DNA of 64,000 bases from RYN-230 sp963851025 (GCA_963851025.1 CAWKOA010000006.1:248001-312000), one strand, 5' to 3'. Shown: positions 16,160-27,361, numbered from the stretch's first letter. Notes: generated from the letters alone by a model not told the origin. Made by a program: numbers and translations.

Positions 16160-17331
16160 CGGGGGGTCCCGCCCGGGCCGCGGACCCCGGCGACGGCCGG
16201 GACCGTCCCGGGGAGGTCAGGCCGCCGGGCCAGCCCGTGGGCGTCCAGGAACCCGCGCACCGCGGCCGGCCAGCCGTACCGCTCGGCCCGCTGGCGGGCC
16301 AGCCGCCGGCGCCCGGTCACGTCCCGTTCCAGCATGCGCTGGACCGCGTCGGCGCACGACGCGTCATCGTCCTCCGTGGCCAGGCCGGCCGGCCCGACGA
16401 TCTCAGGCAGGGCGCTGCGGCTGCTGACCACGACCGGCGTGCCGCTGGCCAGCGACTCCAGGGCCGACAGCCCGAACGTCTCGACCGGCCCGGGCGCGAT
16501 CACCACGTCGGCGGTGGCCAGCAGCCGGGCCAGCAGCCCCCGGTCGGAGATGTGCCGCAGGAAGCGGACAGGCAGGCCGCGGGCCTGGGCCTGGAGCGCC
16601 CGCCGCTGCGGGCCGTCCCCCGCGACCACGAGCACCGCGGGCAGGCCGCGGCGGCGCAGCTCGGCCAGGGCCCCGATGGCGCGCTGCGGGCGCTTTTCCG
16701 GCGACAGCCGGCTGCAGTGCACCAGCAGGGCCTGGCCGCCCGGCGCGAGCCGGGCGCGGAGGTCCTCGTCGCGGCGCTGCGGGCTGAAGCAGGCCAGGTC
16801 GACACCGAACGGCACCTGGAGCAGGTTCGGGACGCCCAGCCGCCGGAACTCGGCCGCCGCCCACGCGGTGGTGCACACCACCACGTCGTAGCAGGCGGCG
16901 GTGCGGCGGTTGAAGTGGTCGGCCAGCCGGGCCGCGGGCACCCCGGGCGGGCTGAACATGGCCATCAGCCCGGCCAGGCTGTCGTGCGACACCATCATGG
17001 ACCGGACCCCGCGGGCCCGGGCCCAGGCTCCGGTCCAGCGCAGCGTGGTCCGGTCGGACACCTCCAGCCGGTCCGGCTCCAGCTCATCGAGCAGCCGCTG
17101 TAGCGGCCGGCGGGTGAGGATGGCCCGGTACCCGCCCGTGGCGGGCACCCGCCATCCGGGCACGGTGATGACCAGGCCCTGCTCGGTGTGGCGCCGTCCC
17201 GGCTCGGGCCCGGGGATGACGAGCACCGGCTCGTGCCCGGCGGCCTGGTAGCCGGCGCCGAGTTCACGGAGCGAGGTGCGGAGGCCACCCGACGCCGGGG
17301 CCACATAGTTGGCGAGCCGCACGACCCTCAC
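16156..17331 (-). CDS. GT4-family glycosyltransferase (GT-B fold)
   Basis: 391 aa, GT-B retaining enzyme. The N-terminal half has ANYVAPASGGLRTSL (donor-loop glycine motif) and a central VSHDSLAGL. The C-terminal Rossmann half has LVHCSRLSPEKRPQRAI, VVAGDGPQR and the EX7E motif in GPVETFGLSALESLASGTP. Relatives transfer mannose or other hexoses to phosphatidylinositol or similar lipids using GDP- or UDP-sugars. It starts at GTG 17331, first in a run with the GDSL hydrolase (4-bp overlap) and the desaturase, which suggests glycolipid modification. Confidence 0.9.
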   Translation of the reverse strand: MRVVRLANYVAPASGGLRTSLRELGAGYQAAGHEPVLVIPGPEPGRRHTEQGLVITVPGWRVPATGGYRAILTRRPLQRLLDELEPDRLEVSDRTTLRWTGAWARARGVRSMMVSHDSLAGLMAMFSPPGVPAARLADHFNRRTAACYDVVVCTTAWAAAEFRRLGVPNLLQVPFGVDLACFSPQRRDEDLRARLAPGGQALLVHCSRLSPEKRPQRAIGALAELRRRGLPAVLVVAGDGPQRRALQAQARGLPVRFLRHISDRGLLARLLATADVVIAPGPVETFGLSALESLASGTPVVVSSRSALPEIVGPAGLATEDDDASCADAVQRMLERDVTGRRRLARQRAERYGWPAAVRGFLDAHGLARRPDLPGTVPAVAGVRGPGGTPR

Positions 17332-17402
17332 ACCCTGATCTTGACCGGACCAGGCTCACGGCTCTGCAACTCAGCGTGACAACTACGCGAACAGTAGGCG
17401 GC

Positions 17403-17458
17403 CTTACGGCACAGGGCTTACGGCACAGTGCTTACGGCACAGGGCTTACGGCACGGGC
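17403..17458. repeat. 14-bp x4 tandem array across a stop codon
   Basis: Four consecutive 14-bp units (cttacggcacaggg, one with a G-to-T change, the last ending cgggc) lie at 17403, 17417, 17431 and 17445. On the minus strand each unit contains GCCGTAAG, i.e. the final Pro codon and TAA stop of the hydrolase gene. Successive stops therefore fall in all three frames. Confidence 0.92.
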
Positions 17459-18288
17459 AGCGGGTCGCGCCAGCGGGCCCCGGACGGGAGCGCGGCCAGC
17501 AGCGCCCGGGCCCAGTCCCGGTAACCGGCCTGGCTGGGGTGAAAGTAGTCGGACGCGAACTTCCCGCCCCAGGGCGGCCGGAAATGCGCGGACACCTCGG
17601 CCACCGGGAGCCCCCGCGCCCGGGCGTGCTGATGGATGCTCCGGTTGATCCGCGCCACGTACGGCACGGTGAACCGGCCGAGGACGCCCCACAGGCCGCC
17701 CGGCAGCGGCAGGTCCAGCACGACGGCCTGGTCGGGCAGCGTGGCCAGCAGCGTGCGCAGGTCGGCGAACAGCCGGGACGGCGCGGTGTACAGGATGTCG
17801 TTCACGCCGATCCCGCAGGTCACCAGGTCCGGGGCGGCGGGCATCCGGGGCAGCTGGTACTGCAGGACGTCACGGATCAGCGCGCCCGACGTGGACAGGT
17901 TGAGCACCCGCCACCGCTGCCCGGTCCGCTCCCGCAGCTCCGCCAGCACCTGGCCGACGTAACCGCTCTCCGGGCTGGGCGCGCCCAGACCCTGGGCCGT
18001 GGAGTCCCCGAGCACCACCCAGAGCGGCCCGGACTCGGTGAGGACCCGGTGGTTGTGCAGCTGCCAGTGGCTGGCGAACGCGGCGCAATCGCCGCGCATG
18101 GCCACGACGCCGTCGGTCCACCGGCCGAACCAGCCGCCCCGCAGCCCGGACAGGTCCGCGACCGGCGTCCTGGTCACGTACGAGGCCATGTTGGCCACGA
18201 TCTCGACCGGCGAGCGGCGCACCGCGTCGCCGCGCCCCGGCAGCGCCTTCATCCAGGCAGGCCGCGAAACCTCGGGCATCCGGTGCAT
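17446..18288 (-). CDS. SGNH/GDSL-family hydrolase
   Basis: 280 aa. A non-catalytic N-terminal ~90 residues precede the SGNH core: VVLGDSTAQGLGAP (block I), NLSTSGALIRDVL (block II), CGIGVNDI (block III Asn) and DYFHPSQAGY (Asp/His). It resembles its neighbour at 15266-16159 but is only distantly similar. Substrates are probably acyl esters of a lipid or glycan. ATG 18288 has GGGGAG at good spacing. The last codons and stop are duplicated in the downstream tandem array. Confidence 0.88.
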   Translation of the reverse strand: MHRMPEVSRPAWMKALPGRGDAVRRSPVEIVANMASYVTRTPVADLSGLRGGWFGRWTDGVVAMRGDCAAFASHWQLHNHRVLTESGPLWVVLGDSTAQGLGAPSPESGYVGQVLAELRERTGQRWRVLNLSTSGALIRDVLQYQLPRMPAAPDLVTCGIGVNDILYTAPSRLFADLRTLLATLPDQAVVLDLPLPGGLWGVLGRFTVPYVARINRSIHQHARARGLPVAEVSAHFRPPWGGKFASDYFHPSQAGYRDWARALLAALPSGARWRDPLPVP

Positions 18289-18494
18289 GCGTGCTCCCCG
18301 CCCCGGTCACCCGGGCGTGTGTTGACGTGAGATGAACGACGGTAGGCAGATAAACCGACGGCTGTCAAAGCCCGGGTGTACGGCCGTCACCGGCCGGCTG
18401 GGGTCCCGGCCATTGTGCGGCGGGACGTCGACAGCCGCCGGGGTCGTCCCCGATGCTGGATGCCTATCCCTACTGACTATGGCTGGAGCCCCGG

Positions 18495-19094
18495 ATGAGT
18501 CCTGACCCCCGCACCGACGTCGCCGACCGGGTCGCCCTGATCGGCCGGCACTGGATCTGGCTGCTGTCCTTCGGAATCCTCACGCTGATCGCGGGGGTGG
18601 CCGCGGTGGCGTGGCCCGGCCCGACGGTCATCGCCATCGCCATCCTGTTCGGCATCCAGCTGGTCGTGGTCGGGCTGTTCCAGTTCGTCGGCGCGTTCGC
18701 CGGCAGTGACCTGAGCGGCGGGGTCCGGGTGCTGAACGCCGTGCTGGGGCTGCTGGCCTTCGTGGTCGGGCTGTACGCGATCCGGCACGTGCTGGTCTCG
18801 GTGGTGGCGCTCGCCCTGCTGCTGGGCATCTTCTGGGTGATCAACGGCTTCGTGGAGATCTTCGGCGCGCTGGCCCACCGGGACAGCCCGCACCGGGGGT
18901 GGACCGGGTTCGTGGGCGTGCTCAGCATCCTGGCCGGGCTCTTCGTGCTGGCCTACCCGGGCATCTCGCTGGTGACCCTGGCCCTGGTCCTCGGCATCTG
19001 GCTGATCATCTACGGCGTGATGGAGATCGGCCTGGCGTTCCGGGTCCGGTCGGCCCTGGGCCGGGTCCCGCACCCGGTGGCCGACCCGGTCTGA
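18495..19094 (+). CDS. HdeD-family (DUF308) membrane protein
   Basis: 199 aa with six hydrophobic segments arranged as three pairs. These repeat the DUF308/HdeD pattern: LLSFGILTLIAGVAAVAWPG, then LNAVLGLLAFVVGLYAIRH, then SILAGLFVLAYPG, each followed by a G-x-x-L-I-x-x-G helix. HdeD is linked to acid resistance in E. coli; the function in actinomycetes is unknown. ATG 18495 has GGAG upstream. The stop overlaps the start of the metallo-hydrolase gene (TGATG), so the pair is coupled. Confidence 0.88.
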   Translation: MSPDPRTDVADRVALIGRHWIWLLSFGILTLIAGVAAVAWPGPTVIAIAILFGIQLVVVGLFQFVGAFAGSDLSGGVRVLNAVLGLLAFVVGLYAIRHVLVSVVALALLLGIFWVINGFVEIFGALAHRDSPHRGWTGFVGVLSILAGLFVLAYPGISLVTLALVLGIWLIIYGVMEIGLAFRVRSALGRVPHPVADPV

Positions 19095-19972
19095 TGAGCA
19101 GCCTGCCCAGCGACATCACCGTCCCGGGACGGCCCGAGGTGCACGAGGTGTCGGCCGGGGTCTACGCCTACGTCCAGCCCGACGGCACCTGGTGGATCAA
19201 CAACACCGGCTTCCTGACCGGGCCGCAGGGAGTCATCAGCATCGACTCCTGCGCGACGCACCGCCGGACCCGCGCCTACCAGGCCGCGATCGCGGCGATC
19301 ACCCCCGCGCCGGTGCGCACGGTGGTCAACACCCACCACCACGGCGATCACACGTTCGGCAACTGCCTGTTCCCGGCCGCGGCCATCGTCGGCCACGAGA
19401 GCACCCGCGCCGAGGCGTTCGCCTTCGGCCCGCCGCGCGACCTGGGCTTCTGGGACGGCCCGGACTGGGGTGAGCTGACCCTCGACCCGCCCTTCGTCAC
19501 GTTCACCGACGAGATCGCCGTGCACGCCGGGGACCTGCGCGCGTCCGTGCGCCACGTCGGCACACCCGCCCATACCACTAACGATTCGATCGTCTGGCTC
19601 CCCGACCGCGGCGTGCTGTTCTGCGGGGACCTCATTTTCAACGGGGGCACGCCCTTTCTCCTGATGGGCTCGGTCTCGGGGGCGGTGGAGGTGCTGGAGC
19701 GGGTCGTGGCGCCGCTGCAGGCTGCGCTCACCGTGCCGGGTCACGGCCCGGTGTTCGAGGGGACGGGGCCGGTCGAGGCGACCCTGGACTACCTCCGGTT
19801 CGTGCTCGATGTCGCGGCCCGCGCCCGGGCGGCGGGGGTGACTCCCGCTCGCCGCGGCCCGCGACACCGGCCTGGGGCGGTTCGCGGGCTGGGCCGATCC
19901 CGAGCGGATCGTCGGCAACCTGCACCGGGCCTGCGCCGAGCTGGCCGGGCTGCCGCGCGGTGCACCCATTGA
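19094..19972 (+). CDS. Metallo-beta-lactamase-fold hydrolase, C-terminus frameshifted
   Basis: The intact part is a class B-fold hydrolase. NTHHHGDHTFGN carries HxHxDH; GTPAHTTNDSIVWL, FCGDLIFNG and VPGHGPVFEG supply the remaining metal ligands, giving a di-zinc site. Family reactions include glyoxalase II, lactonase and quinoprotein relatives. At the C run 19844-19846 (ACTCCCGCT) one extra base shifts the frame. After it the current frame is Arg-rich and ends at 19972. The other frame continues LAAARDTGLGRFAGWADPER and ends in a TAA at 20037-20039, a normal conserved-looking tail of ~63 residues. Catalytic residues precede the shift. Confidence 0.85.
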   Translation: MSSLPSDITVPGRPEVHEVSAGVYAYVQPDGTWWINNTGFLTGPQGVISIDSCATHRRTRAYQAAIAAITPAPVRTVVNTHHHGDHTFGNCLFPAAAIVGHESTRAEAFAFGPPRDLGFWDGPDWGELTLDPPFVTFTDEIAVHAGDLRASVRHVGTPAHTTNDSIVWLPDRGVLFCGDLIFNGGTPFLLMGSVSGAVEVLERVVAPLQAALTVPGHGPVFEGTGPVEATLDYLRFVLDVAARARAAGVTPARRGPRHRPGAVRGLGRSRADRRQPAPGLRRAGRAAARCTH

Positions 19973-20184
19973 CGTACCCGCCGCGCTGGCCGACATGGTC
20001 GCCTACAACGGCGGGGCCCCGCTCACCTGCCTGGCCTAAGGCGCCAGGCACGGCCGGCCGTGGCCGGTTCCGGGCGGCCGCCGCATTACGGCTGGCCGCT
20101 ATACGCAGGCATGTGTTCACAGCGTGACCCCGGGCTCACATGCAATTACGATGGGTAGGCGCACGAAAGCGGCTTGGGGGGGTT

Positions 20185-20742
20185 ATGACCGCGATGAGCG
20201 GCGCTATGCCCTCGGATCTGGCCGAGGCGGTACGCAGCCTGCCCTGCGGCGCGTGCCTGGCTCCCCGGGGCGGATACTGCCCCGGCGACGGGACCCATCT
20301 GGCCCGCTGGGAACTGGCCGCGGCCTCCGGGCTGGTGTCGCGGGGGGATTACCAGGCGGCGGAAGGCGCTGCTCAGCCTGCCCCGCCCGGATCCCCGCCG
20401 GGCCTGGCCGTGGTGCCCGAGCTGTCCGGGGTGGTGTGCACGGCGGCCGGCCATCCGCTGCGATGGTCCGCCGACGCCCGGGCACCGCACTGGGTGCACC
20501 TGGAGCCGGCCGCCGGGCCGCCGGGGGCCGGGCCCAGCTTCGAGGAGCCGCCGTGTCCCGGGCCGCCCGTGCCCCGGCCCGCCCCGGGGGAACCGTGCCG
20601 CTATCACCGCCGCCACTGGTTACTGGGCATCCCGGCGGTCACTCTCGCGGGCACGGTGCCAGCCTGCCTGCGGTGCGGCCGTAAGCACGCGCGCCGGGAA
20701 CGGCGGCGCTGGAGTCCCGGCCGGGCGGGGTCAGCCCGGTGA
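20185..20742 (+). CDS. Small cysteine-rich hypothetical protein
   Basis: 185 aa, function not recognised. The N-terminal module is LPCGACLAPRGGYC followed by HLARWELAAASGLVSRGDY, a CxxC(x)8C...H pattern reminiscent of small zinc-binding domains in actinobacterial proteins of unknown function. A C-terminal CRYHRRHW, then ACLRCGRKHARRERRRW (second CxxC, basic tail), could be a second metal site or nucleic-acid contact. The middle is Pro/Gly-rich. ATG 20185 follows GGGGGGG. A -10-like TACGAT at 20147-20152 lies upstream. It ends inside a tandem array. Confidence 0.65.
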   Translation: MTAMSGAMPSDLAEAVRSLPCGACLAPRGGYCPGDGTHLARWELAAASGLVSRGDYQAAEGAAQPAPPGSPPGLAVVPELSGVVCTAAGHPLRWSADARAPHWVHLEPAAGPPGAGPSFEEPPCPGPPVPRPAPGEPCRYHRRHWLLGIPAVTLAGTVPACLRCGRKHARRERRRWSPGRAGSAR

Positions 20743-20773
20743 TGCCAGCCCGGTGAAGCCAGCCCCGTGATGT
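20732..20773. repeat. 14-bp x3 tandem array across a stop codon
   Basis: The units are cagcccggtgatgc, cagcccggtgaagc and cagccccgtgatgt. The first supplies the TGA of the Cys-rich gene (20740-20742). The next two TGAs (20754, 20768) fall in the other two reading frames. The array ends at the stop codon of the convergent minus-strand gene. Confidence 0.9.
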
Positions 20774-21612
20774 CAGGCCGGCGCGGGCGCACTGATCGTG
20801 ACCCGGGCGGGCGGACCCAGGTCGGGCCCCACGGCGGACAGCGCCCACCCTTCCGCCGCCGGGGTGGCGGCCAGGCAGAACCGGTCCCAGCAGGTGCCCA
20901 GGCCCCGGGCCCAGACGTCGCTGATCCAGCCGAACGGCAGCTCGGCCGCGACGCCGTCGCCGTCGCGGGCCAGGGCGGGCTGGCCCGCTTCCGGGATCAT
21001 GCTCAGCGAGACCTTCAGGTCCGGCTGCCCGGTCCAGGCCCGCAGCGTGGCCACGACCCGGCCGTACAGCGCCGCGTGCAGCGCGGGCCGGGCCGCGTCC
21101 GCCGCCGCGGCGTCCGCGGGCGAGGCACCGTCACGCAGCCGCTCCCGCCAGGCCGCCGCGACCGTGGCCGTCAGCCGGGCCTGCATCGGGCCGCCCAGGC
21201 TGAGCAGCGTGACCAGGGCGTCACCTGGCTCCCCGGACACCGATGCCGCACCGCCCAGCACCGCGGCCATGGCCCGGCGGCGGCGCTGCATCCTGGCCGC
21301 TGCCGCCCGGCCGGTCATCCCGGTCCAGCCGGTGGTCCCGGAGTCGTCCGGCCGGACCGCCACCGGATCGGCCGGGCCGCGGCTGGCCAGCACCAGGACG
21401 CGCAGATCAGCCGCGTGCCCGGCCCAGGCTTCCAGGGCCTCCAGGCAGGCGGCACGCTGGCCGGCCAGGGCCCCGAGGATCTGCTCGCCCGCCAGGTCGG
21501 GATGGCCGGGGGCGAGCAGCTCCCCGGCCGCCCAGCGCAGCTGGTGCTCGTAGCCGCCGCAGGTCACCCGGGCCACGGCGGGCGGGACGCCCTGCCACCA
21601 CGGCACGCTCAT
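20773..21612 (-). CDS. Hypothetical protein (partner of 21612-22937)
   Basis: 279 aa, not recognised. No signal peptide or membrane segment. Ala/Arg-rich helical stretches dominate (RAACLEALEAWAGHAADL, AAARMQRRRRAMAAVL). The C-terminal part has more conserved-looking sequence (LKVSLSMIPEAGQP, LPFGWISDVWARGLGTCWD). The ATG overlaps the stop of the upstream unknown gene (TGATG), so the two are translationally coupled and probably act together. Third-position G/C bias supports this frame over the long overlapping minus frame to 22362. Confidence 0.7.
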   Translation of the reverse strand: MSVPWWQGVPPAVARVTCGGYEHQLRWAAGELLAPGHPDLAGEQILGALAGQRAACLEALEAWAGHAADLRVLVLASRGPADPVAVRPDDSGTTGWTGMTGRAAAARMQRRRRAMAAVLGGAASVSGEPGDALVTLLSLGGPMQARLTATVAAAWRERLRDGASPADAAAADAARPALHAALYGRVVATLRAWTGQPDLKVSLSMIPEAGQPALARDGDGVAAELPFGWISDVWARGLGTCWDRFCLAATPAAEGWALSAVGPDLGPPARVTISAPAPA

Positions 21613-22937
21613 CACTCCACGCCCCAGGCCAGCGGGACCCGGATGACGGCCCGCGCGGCCATCGTCGTCGGCATGATGTCCAGCACCCGGGCGGCCGGGT
21701 CGAGCGCGGGCCAGAACTCGATCTGCCCGCCGGAGCGGTCCGGGCCGGAATGCCACTCGCCCTGCTGGCCAAGGTAGTGCTGGCCGCGGTCGTCCGCGGC
21801 CCACCAGGCGACCAGCGGGGTGTCCAGCCTTTCGCCGGCCCAGTGCCAGTGCATCAGGGCCGGGACGACCTCCACGTCGGCGCTGAACCCCTCGTCCGAC
21901 GAGCGGACGGCCAGGACCGCCACCGTGATCCCGCCGAACGGCGGCGTCGTCGCCCCCACCACGGCCAGGCCCTCGGGCCCGCCGCCCCGCCCGCGGCGGG
22001 CCAGCATGGACCGCCACGGCTCCGGCAGCGCCGCGCGGGAAGCCGGGGTCGTGCCGCCCCCGGCGAAGAGGCCCTGCACCACGGCGCGCGCCGCCGCGAT
22101 GGCCGGGTCCCCGGGGGCCAGCGCGCCCGCCGCGACCAGCGCGCCGATGACCGTCTCCATCGCGTCGGCGGAACGGAACTCCCCCAGGCTGGCCAGCCTG
22201 GCCCACAGGTAGCCGTGGGCCGGGTTCCCGTCCGGCTGCGGTTCGACACGCACGTCGGCCCGGCCGGGCGAGGAGGCGGGAAGCTCGATCCGCTCGCCGT
22301 ACACCTCGACCCAGGCCGTGCCGGGAGCGAGCGGCGGCCGGACCTCGAACTGGCCCTGCCATTCGGTGTTGTCACCGCCACCCGAGAAGCTGCCGGTCGA
22401 TGTGGTGCCCTGGTCGTCGGCCACGGTCACCTGCCCCGGCAGCCCCAGGCCGAAGCTGTGACCGCCGGCGCCCCCGGGACGCGGGCCGCCCCCGCGGGCC
22501 AGCCGGCCCCGGTAGGCCGCCGGCCGGGACCCGCCCGCCGGCGGCCGTACCGGCCGCAGGGTCACGTGCAGGACCGTCACCTCGTCGCTGAGCACCACGT
22601 ACCGGAGGAAGAACTCACCCCAGGGCTGCTCGATGAGCCGGTGGCACGGCACCGCCCGCAAGGCGGGCAGCGCGGGCCCCGGGGCCGCCGGGCGGGCCGC
22701 CCGCCGCATCCTGTGGTGCAGGTGCCGATGATGGTCACCGCTCCGGTAGGCGGAGGCCAGGTCATAGTCATCCACGATGGCCTGGGCCGCGGCGGCCGTC
22801 ATCGCGCCGACGGCCACGAACGCGTGCGCGGCAGCGGCCAGGGTGGCGTGCTCCGACGGGTCCCGGCCGGCCCCCGGGTCGAGCAGGGCCTGCTCCCCGG
22901 TCAGCCGCAAATACAGTTCCGCGTCCCGCTCCGCCAC
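21612..22937 (-). CDS. Hypothetical protein
   Basis: 441 aa, not recognised. The N-terminal ~100 residues are helical (HAFVAVGAMTAAAAQAIVDDYDLA) with a His-rich patch (DHHRHLHHRMRR). The middle contains beta-rich segments (VLSDEVTVLHVTLRPVRPP, VTVADDQGTTSTGSFSGGG, AWVEVYGERIELPA), then a helical block and a C-terminal beta-rich block (LVAWWAADDRGQHYLGQQGE). No transmembrane or enzymatic motif was seen. Forms a two-gene unit with 20773-21612. Confidence 0.7.
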   Translation of the reverse strand: MAERDAELYLRLTGEQALLDPGAGRDPSEHATLAAAAHAFVAVGAMTAAAAQAIVDDYDLASAYRSGDHHRHLHHRMRRAARPAAPGPALPALRAVPCHRLIEQPWGEFFLRYVVLSDEVTVLHVTLRPVRPPAGGSRPAAYRGRLARGGGPRPGGAGGHSFGLGLPGQVTVADDQGTTSTGSFSGGGDNTEWQGQFEVRPPLAPGTAWVEVYGERIELPASSPGRADVRVEPQPDGNPAHGYLWARLASLGEFRSADAMETVIGALVAAGALAPGDPAIAAARAVVQGLFAGGGTTPASRAALPEPWRSMLARRGRGGGPEGLAVVGATTPPFGGITVAVLAVRSSDEGFSADVEVVPALMHWHWAGERLDTPLVAWWAADDRGQHYLGQQGEWHSGPDRSGGQIEFWPALDPAARVLDIMPTTMAARAVIRVPLAWGVE

Positions 22938-23022
22938 CCGCTCATGCTGTCACGCATTCCGGGCCATTACGGGATCCGCGCCGGGTCACCCGCCGCCTCA
23001 GGCTGGTGGTTAACGTAAGCCT

Positions 23023-23289
23023 GTGATCCGCAATCATGTGCTGATTTCCGGTCAGGTCCAGGGCGTGTGTTTCCGTGATTCGTACCGGCGGATGGCGCTC
23101 CAGCGCGGGGTGAGCGGCTGGGTGCGCAATCTCCCCGACGGCCGGGTCGAGGCCGTCCTGGAAGGACCGCCCGACGCGGTCCACGCCCTGGTCGACTGGG
23201 CCCACCGGGGCCCGGACGCGGCCACCGTGACCGGCGTGGCGGTCCGCGAGGAGCAGCCCGAGGGGCTGGGCGGCTTCGCGATCAGGTAG
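23023..23289 (+). CDS. acyP: Acylphosphatase
   Basis: 88 aa, normal length. Family signatures include the phosphate loop VQGVCFRDSYRRMA (catalytic Arg) and GWVRNLPDGRVEAVLEG (catalytic Asn), and it ends GFAIR. It hydrolyses acyl phosphates such as 1,3-bisphosphoglycerate and acetyl or carbamoyl phosphate. Cys replaces the more usual Gly/Tyr-side residue in GVCFR, a common variation. GTG start. Apparently monocistronic, divergent from 21612-22937. Confidence 0.95.
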   Translation: MIRNHVLISGQVQGVCFRDSYRRMALQRGVSGWVRNLPDGRVEAVLEGPPDAVHALVDWAHRGPDAATVTGVAVREEQPEGLGGFAIR

Positions 23290-23307
23290 CCGGGCCCTCT
23301 TCCGCTG

Positions 23308-23706
23308 CTAGTCCTCTTCGTAGGGAATGCCCACGGCCCGGACGACCTCACCGATCGTGGCGAACCTTCGCCTGGCGGGCAGCCTGGCGATGGTGTCGGT
23401 GACGTCGTCGGGCGCCCCTTCATGCTGCAGGAACTCCAGCAGCGTGCCGCGGTCCGCGGGGAACTTGTGCGGCGGCAGCCAGCGGGCGATGTCGGCGCGG
23501 CGCTCCACGTCCGCCGGGGTCATCCCGTGCGGCGCCGCGGGCTCCTCGTCCGCGGGCAGTTGCGTCTCCAGGTGAGGCTCGTCGAACGGCTCGGTCTGGC
23601 GCCACTCCTCGGTGCGCGGCGGCTGGCCCGACCGCAGGATGGTCTGGTCTTCGTCTTCCATTTCCTCGTCCCGCCGCGGGCCGTGCTTGGAGCTACCGCG
23701 TTCCAT
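23308..23706 (-). CDS. DUF2795-domain protein
   Basis: 132 aa. An acidic, Pro-rich N-terminal half is followed by a DUF2795 module: RADIARWLPPHKFPADRGTLLEFLQHEGAPDDVTDTI, then LPARRRFATIGEVVRAVG. The domain is common in actinomycetes and of unknown function. ATG 23706 (MERGSSKHG) has GAAAGG upstream; an internal Met at MEDEDQT is an alternative start. It follows the clpC-like gene by 32 bp in the same orientation, so a shared stress role is possible. Confidence 0.8.
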   Translation of the reverse strand: MERGSSKHGPRRDEEMEDEDQTILRSGQPPRTEEWRQTEPFDEPHLETQLPADEEPAAPHGMTPADVERRADIARWLPPHKFPADRGTLLEFLQHEGAPDDVTDTIARLPARRRFATIGEVVRAVGIPYEED

Positions 23707-23738
23707 GGCGTGCCTTTCGTTGCGTGCGTTGACATTGA

Positions 23739-26288
<2,550 letters not shown>

Positions 26289-26383
26289 CGCGATATCTCC
26301 TGGTTATCTGACGGTATGTGCCCGGACAGCACTCAGGTCCCTACCCGGGATCAGTGCCGTGACCCGTGCCGGGTGACCGGCCG

Positions 26384-26968
26384 TCAGGCTGGCTGGGAGC
26401 GCGCGAGGCGGTACGCGATGTGCGGGCGGAGCGGGTGGCCGGCCTCGACCCGCGGGTGATCGAAACGGGCGTGCGGGGTCATCCCCAGCCGCCGCATCAC
26501 GGCCTGGGACGGCTCGTTCACGACGGCGGTCATGGACCAGATCTCAGCCAGGCCCGCCCCGCCGAACGCAACCCCGGCGGCGGCCGTGGCCGCCTCGGTG
26601 GCGTACCCGTGGTGCCACGCCGCACGGGCCAGCCGCCAGCCCACTTCCATGCCGCCCGCGCCGGGGACGCCGGCGGGCATCGGGTTGAGGCCGGTGAACC
26701 CGATGAACTCCCCCGGGCCGGGGCATCCCGTGCTGGCGAGTTCTGGCGCGGCGGCGACCTCCAGCGCCCACAGCCCGAAGCCCTGCCGCTGGAAGAGGTC
26801 CTCGATGCGGTCCACCAGGGCGTCACTGGCCGCGCGGTCGAGGGGGGCGGGGAAGTACCGCATCACCTCGGGGTCGGCGTTCATCGCCGCGAACGGCTCG
26901 CGGTCCTCCTCACGCCAGCGCCTCATGACCAGGCGGTCGGTGCGGATGAGATCGAACTCGCGGGTCAC
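26384..26968 (-). CDS. GNAT N-acetyltransferase (RimJ/RimL-like)
   Basis: 194 aa from GTG 26968. Acetyltransf_3 pattern: IRTDRLVMRRWREEDREPFAAMNADPEVMRYF, EFIGFTGLNP, EVGWRLARAAWHHGYATEAA (acetyl-CoA loop), VVNEPSQAVMRRLGM. It acetylates a protein N terminus or small amine with acetyl-CoA. GTG overlaps the upstream mmcQ-like gene by 4 bp (GTGA), which decides this start over the ATG at 26992. Confidence 0.9.
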   Translation of the reverse strand: MTREFDLIRTDRLVMRRWREEDREPFAAMNADPEVMRYFPAPLDRAASDALVDRIEDLFQRQGFGLWALEVAAAPELASTGCPGPGEFIGFTGLNPMPAGVPGAGGMEVGWRLARAAWHHGYATEAATAAAGVAFGGAGLAEIWSMTAVVNEPSQAVMRRLGMTPHARFDHPRVEAGHPLRPHIAYRLARSQPA

Positions 26969-27309
26969 GGGGACGCCGCGCGCATCCGCCACGCGTCGGT
27001 CACGAGTTCCTCCAGGCGCCCGGCGTCCACCTCCGCCAGCCGCAGCATCACGAGGGGACGGCCGTCGTAGCCGGGCGCGGTGAAGAAGATCCCGGGCTCG
27101 CCGAGCAGCAGGGCCTGCTTCTCGGCCTCGTCCCCGACGAACAGCACCGCGATGTCGGTCCGGATGGTCCGCCGCTCACCCGGGCGGCGTTCCGGGTAGG
27201 ACCAGATGAACCCGTGGCCACTGACCCGGAAGTCGAACCCGTCGCTCTCGATCTCCACCACGCCGGGCAGGGCGAGCGCGAGCCGGCGGACGTCATCGGC
27301 GTCAGCCAT
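26965..27309 (-). CDS. MmcQ/YjbR-family protein
   Basis: 114 aa. Family pattern: DVRRLALALPGVVEIESDGFDFRVSGHGFIW, RTDIAVLFVGDEAEKQALL, FFTAPGYDGRPLVMLRL and a C-terminal helix LEELVTDAWRMRA. CyaY-like fold often annotated as DNA-binding; actual function uncertain. ATG 27309 has GGGAGGG upstream. Co-translated with the GNAT gene. Confidence 0.9.
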   Translation of the reverse strand: MADADDVRRLALALPGVVEIESDGFDFRVSGHGFIWSYPERRPGERRTIRTDIAVLFVGDEAEKQALLLGEPGIFFTAPGYDGRPLVMLRLAEVDAGRLEELVTDAWRMRAASP

Positions 27310-27333
27310 CGAGGTCCCTCCCGGATCGCGCCC

Positions 27334-27361
27334 GCCTCAGGTACAGGGCCTCAGGCACAGG
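27334..27361. repeat. 14-bp x2 tandem repeat
   Basis: gcctcaggtacagg is followed directly by gcctcaggcacagg, with a decayed continuation to about 27380. It lies just upstream of the mmcQ-like start. The 14-bp period is the same as in the stop-codon arrays elsewhere in the window. Confidence 0.75.

Noticed and set aside
17403..17458. CRISPR-like repeat array
   Set aside because: Units are 14 bp without spacers and no cas genes are present; it is a simple tandem repeat.
20773..22362. A single 529-codon minus-strand gene
   Set aside because: Its first half is Arg/Gly-rich shadow sequence of the better-supported gene 21612-22937; only the part from ATG 21612 looks coding.
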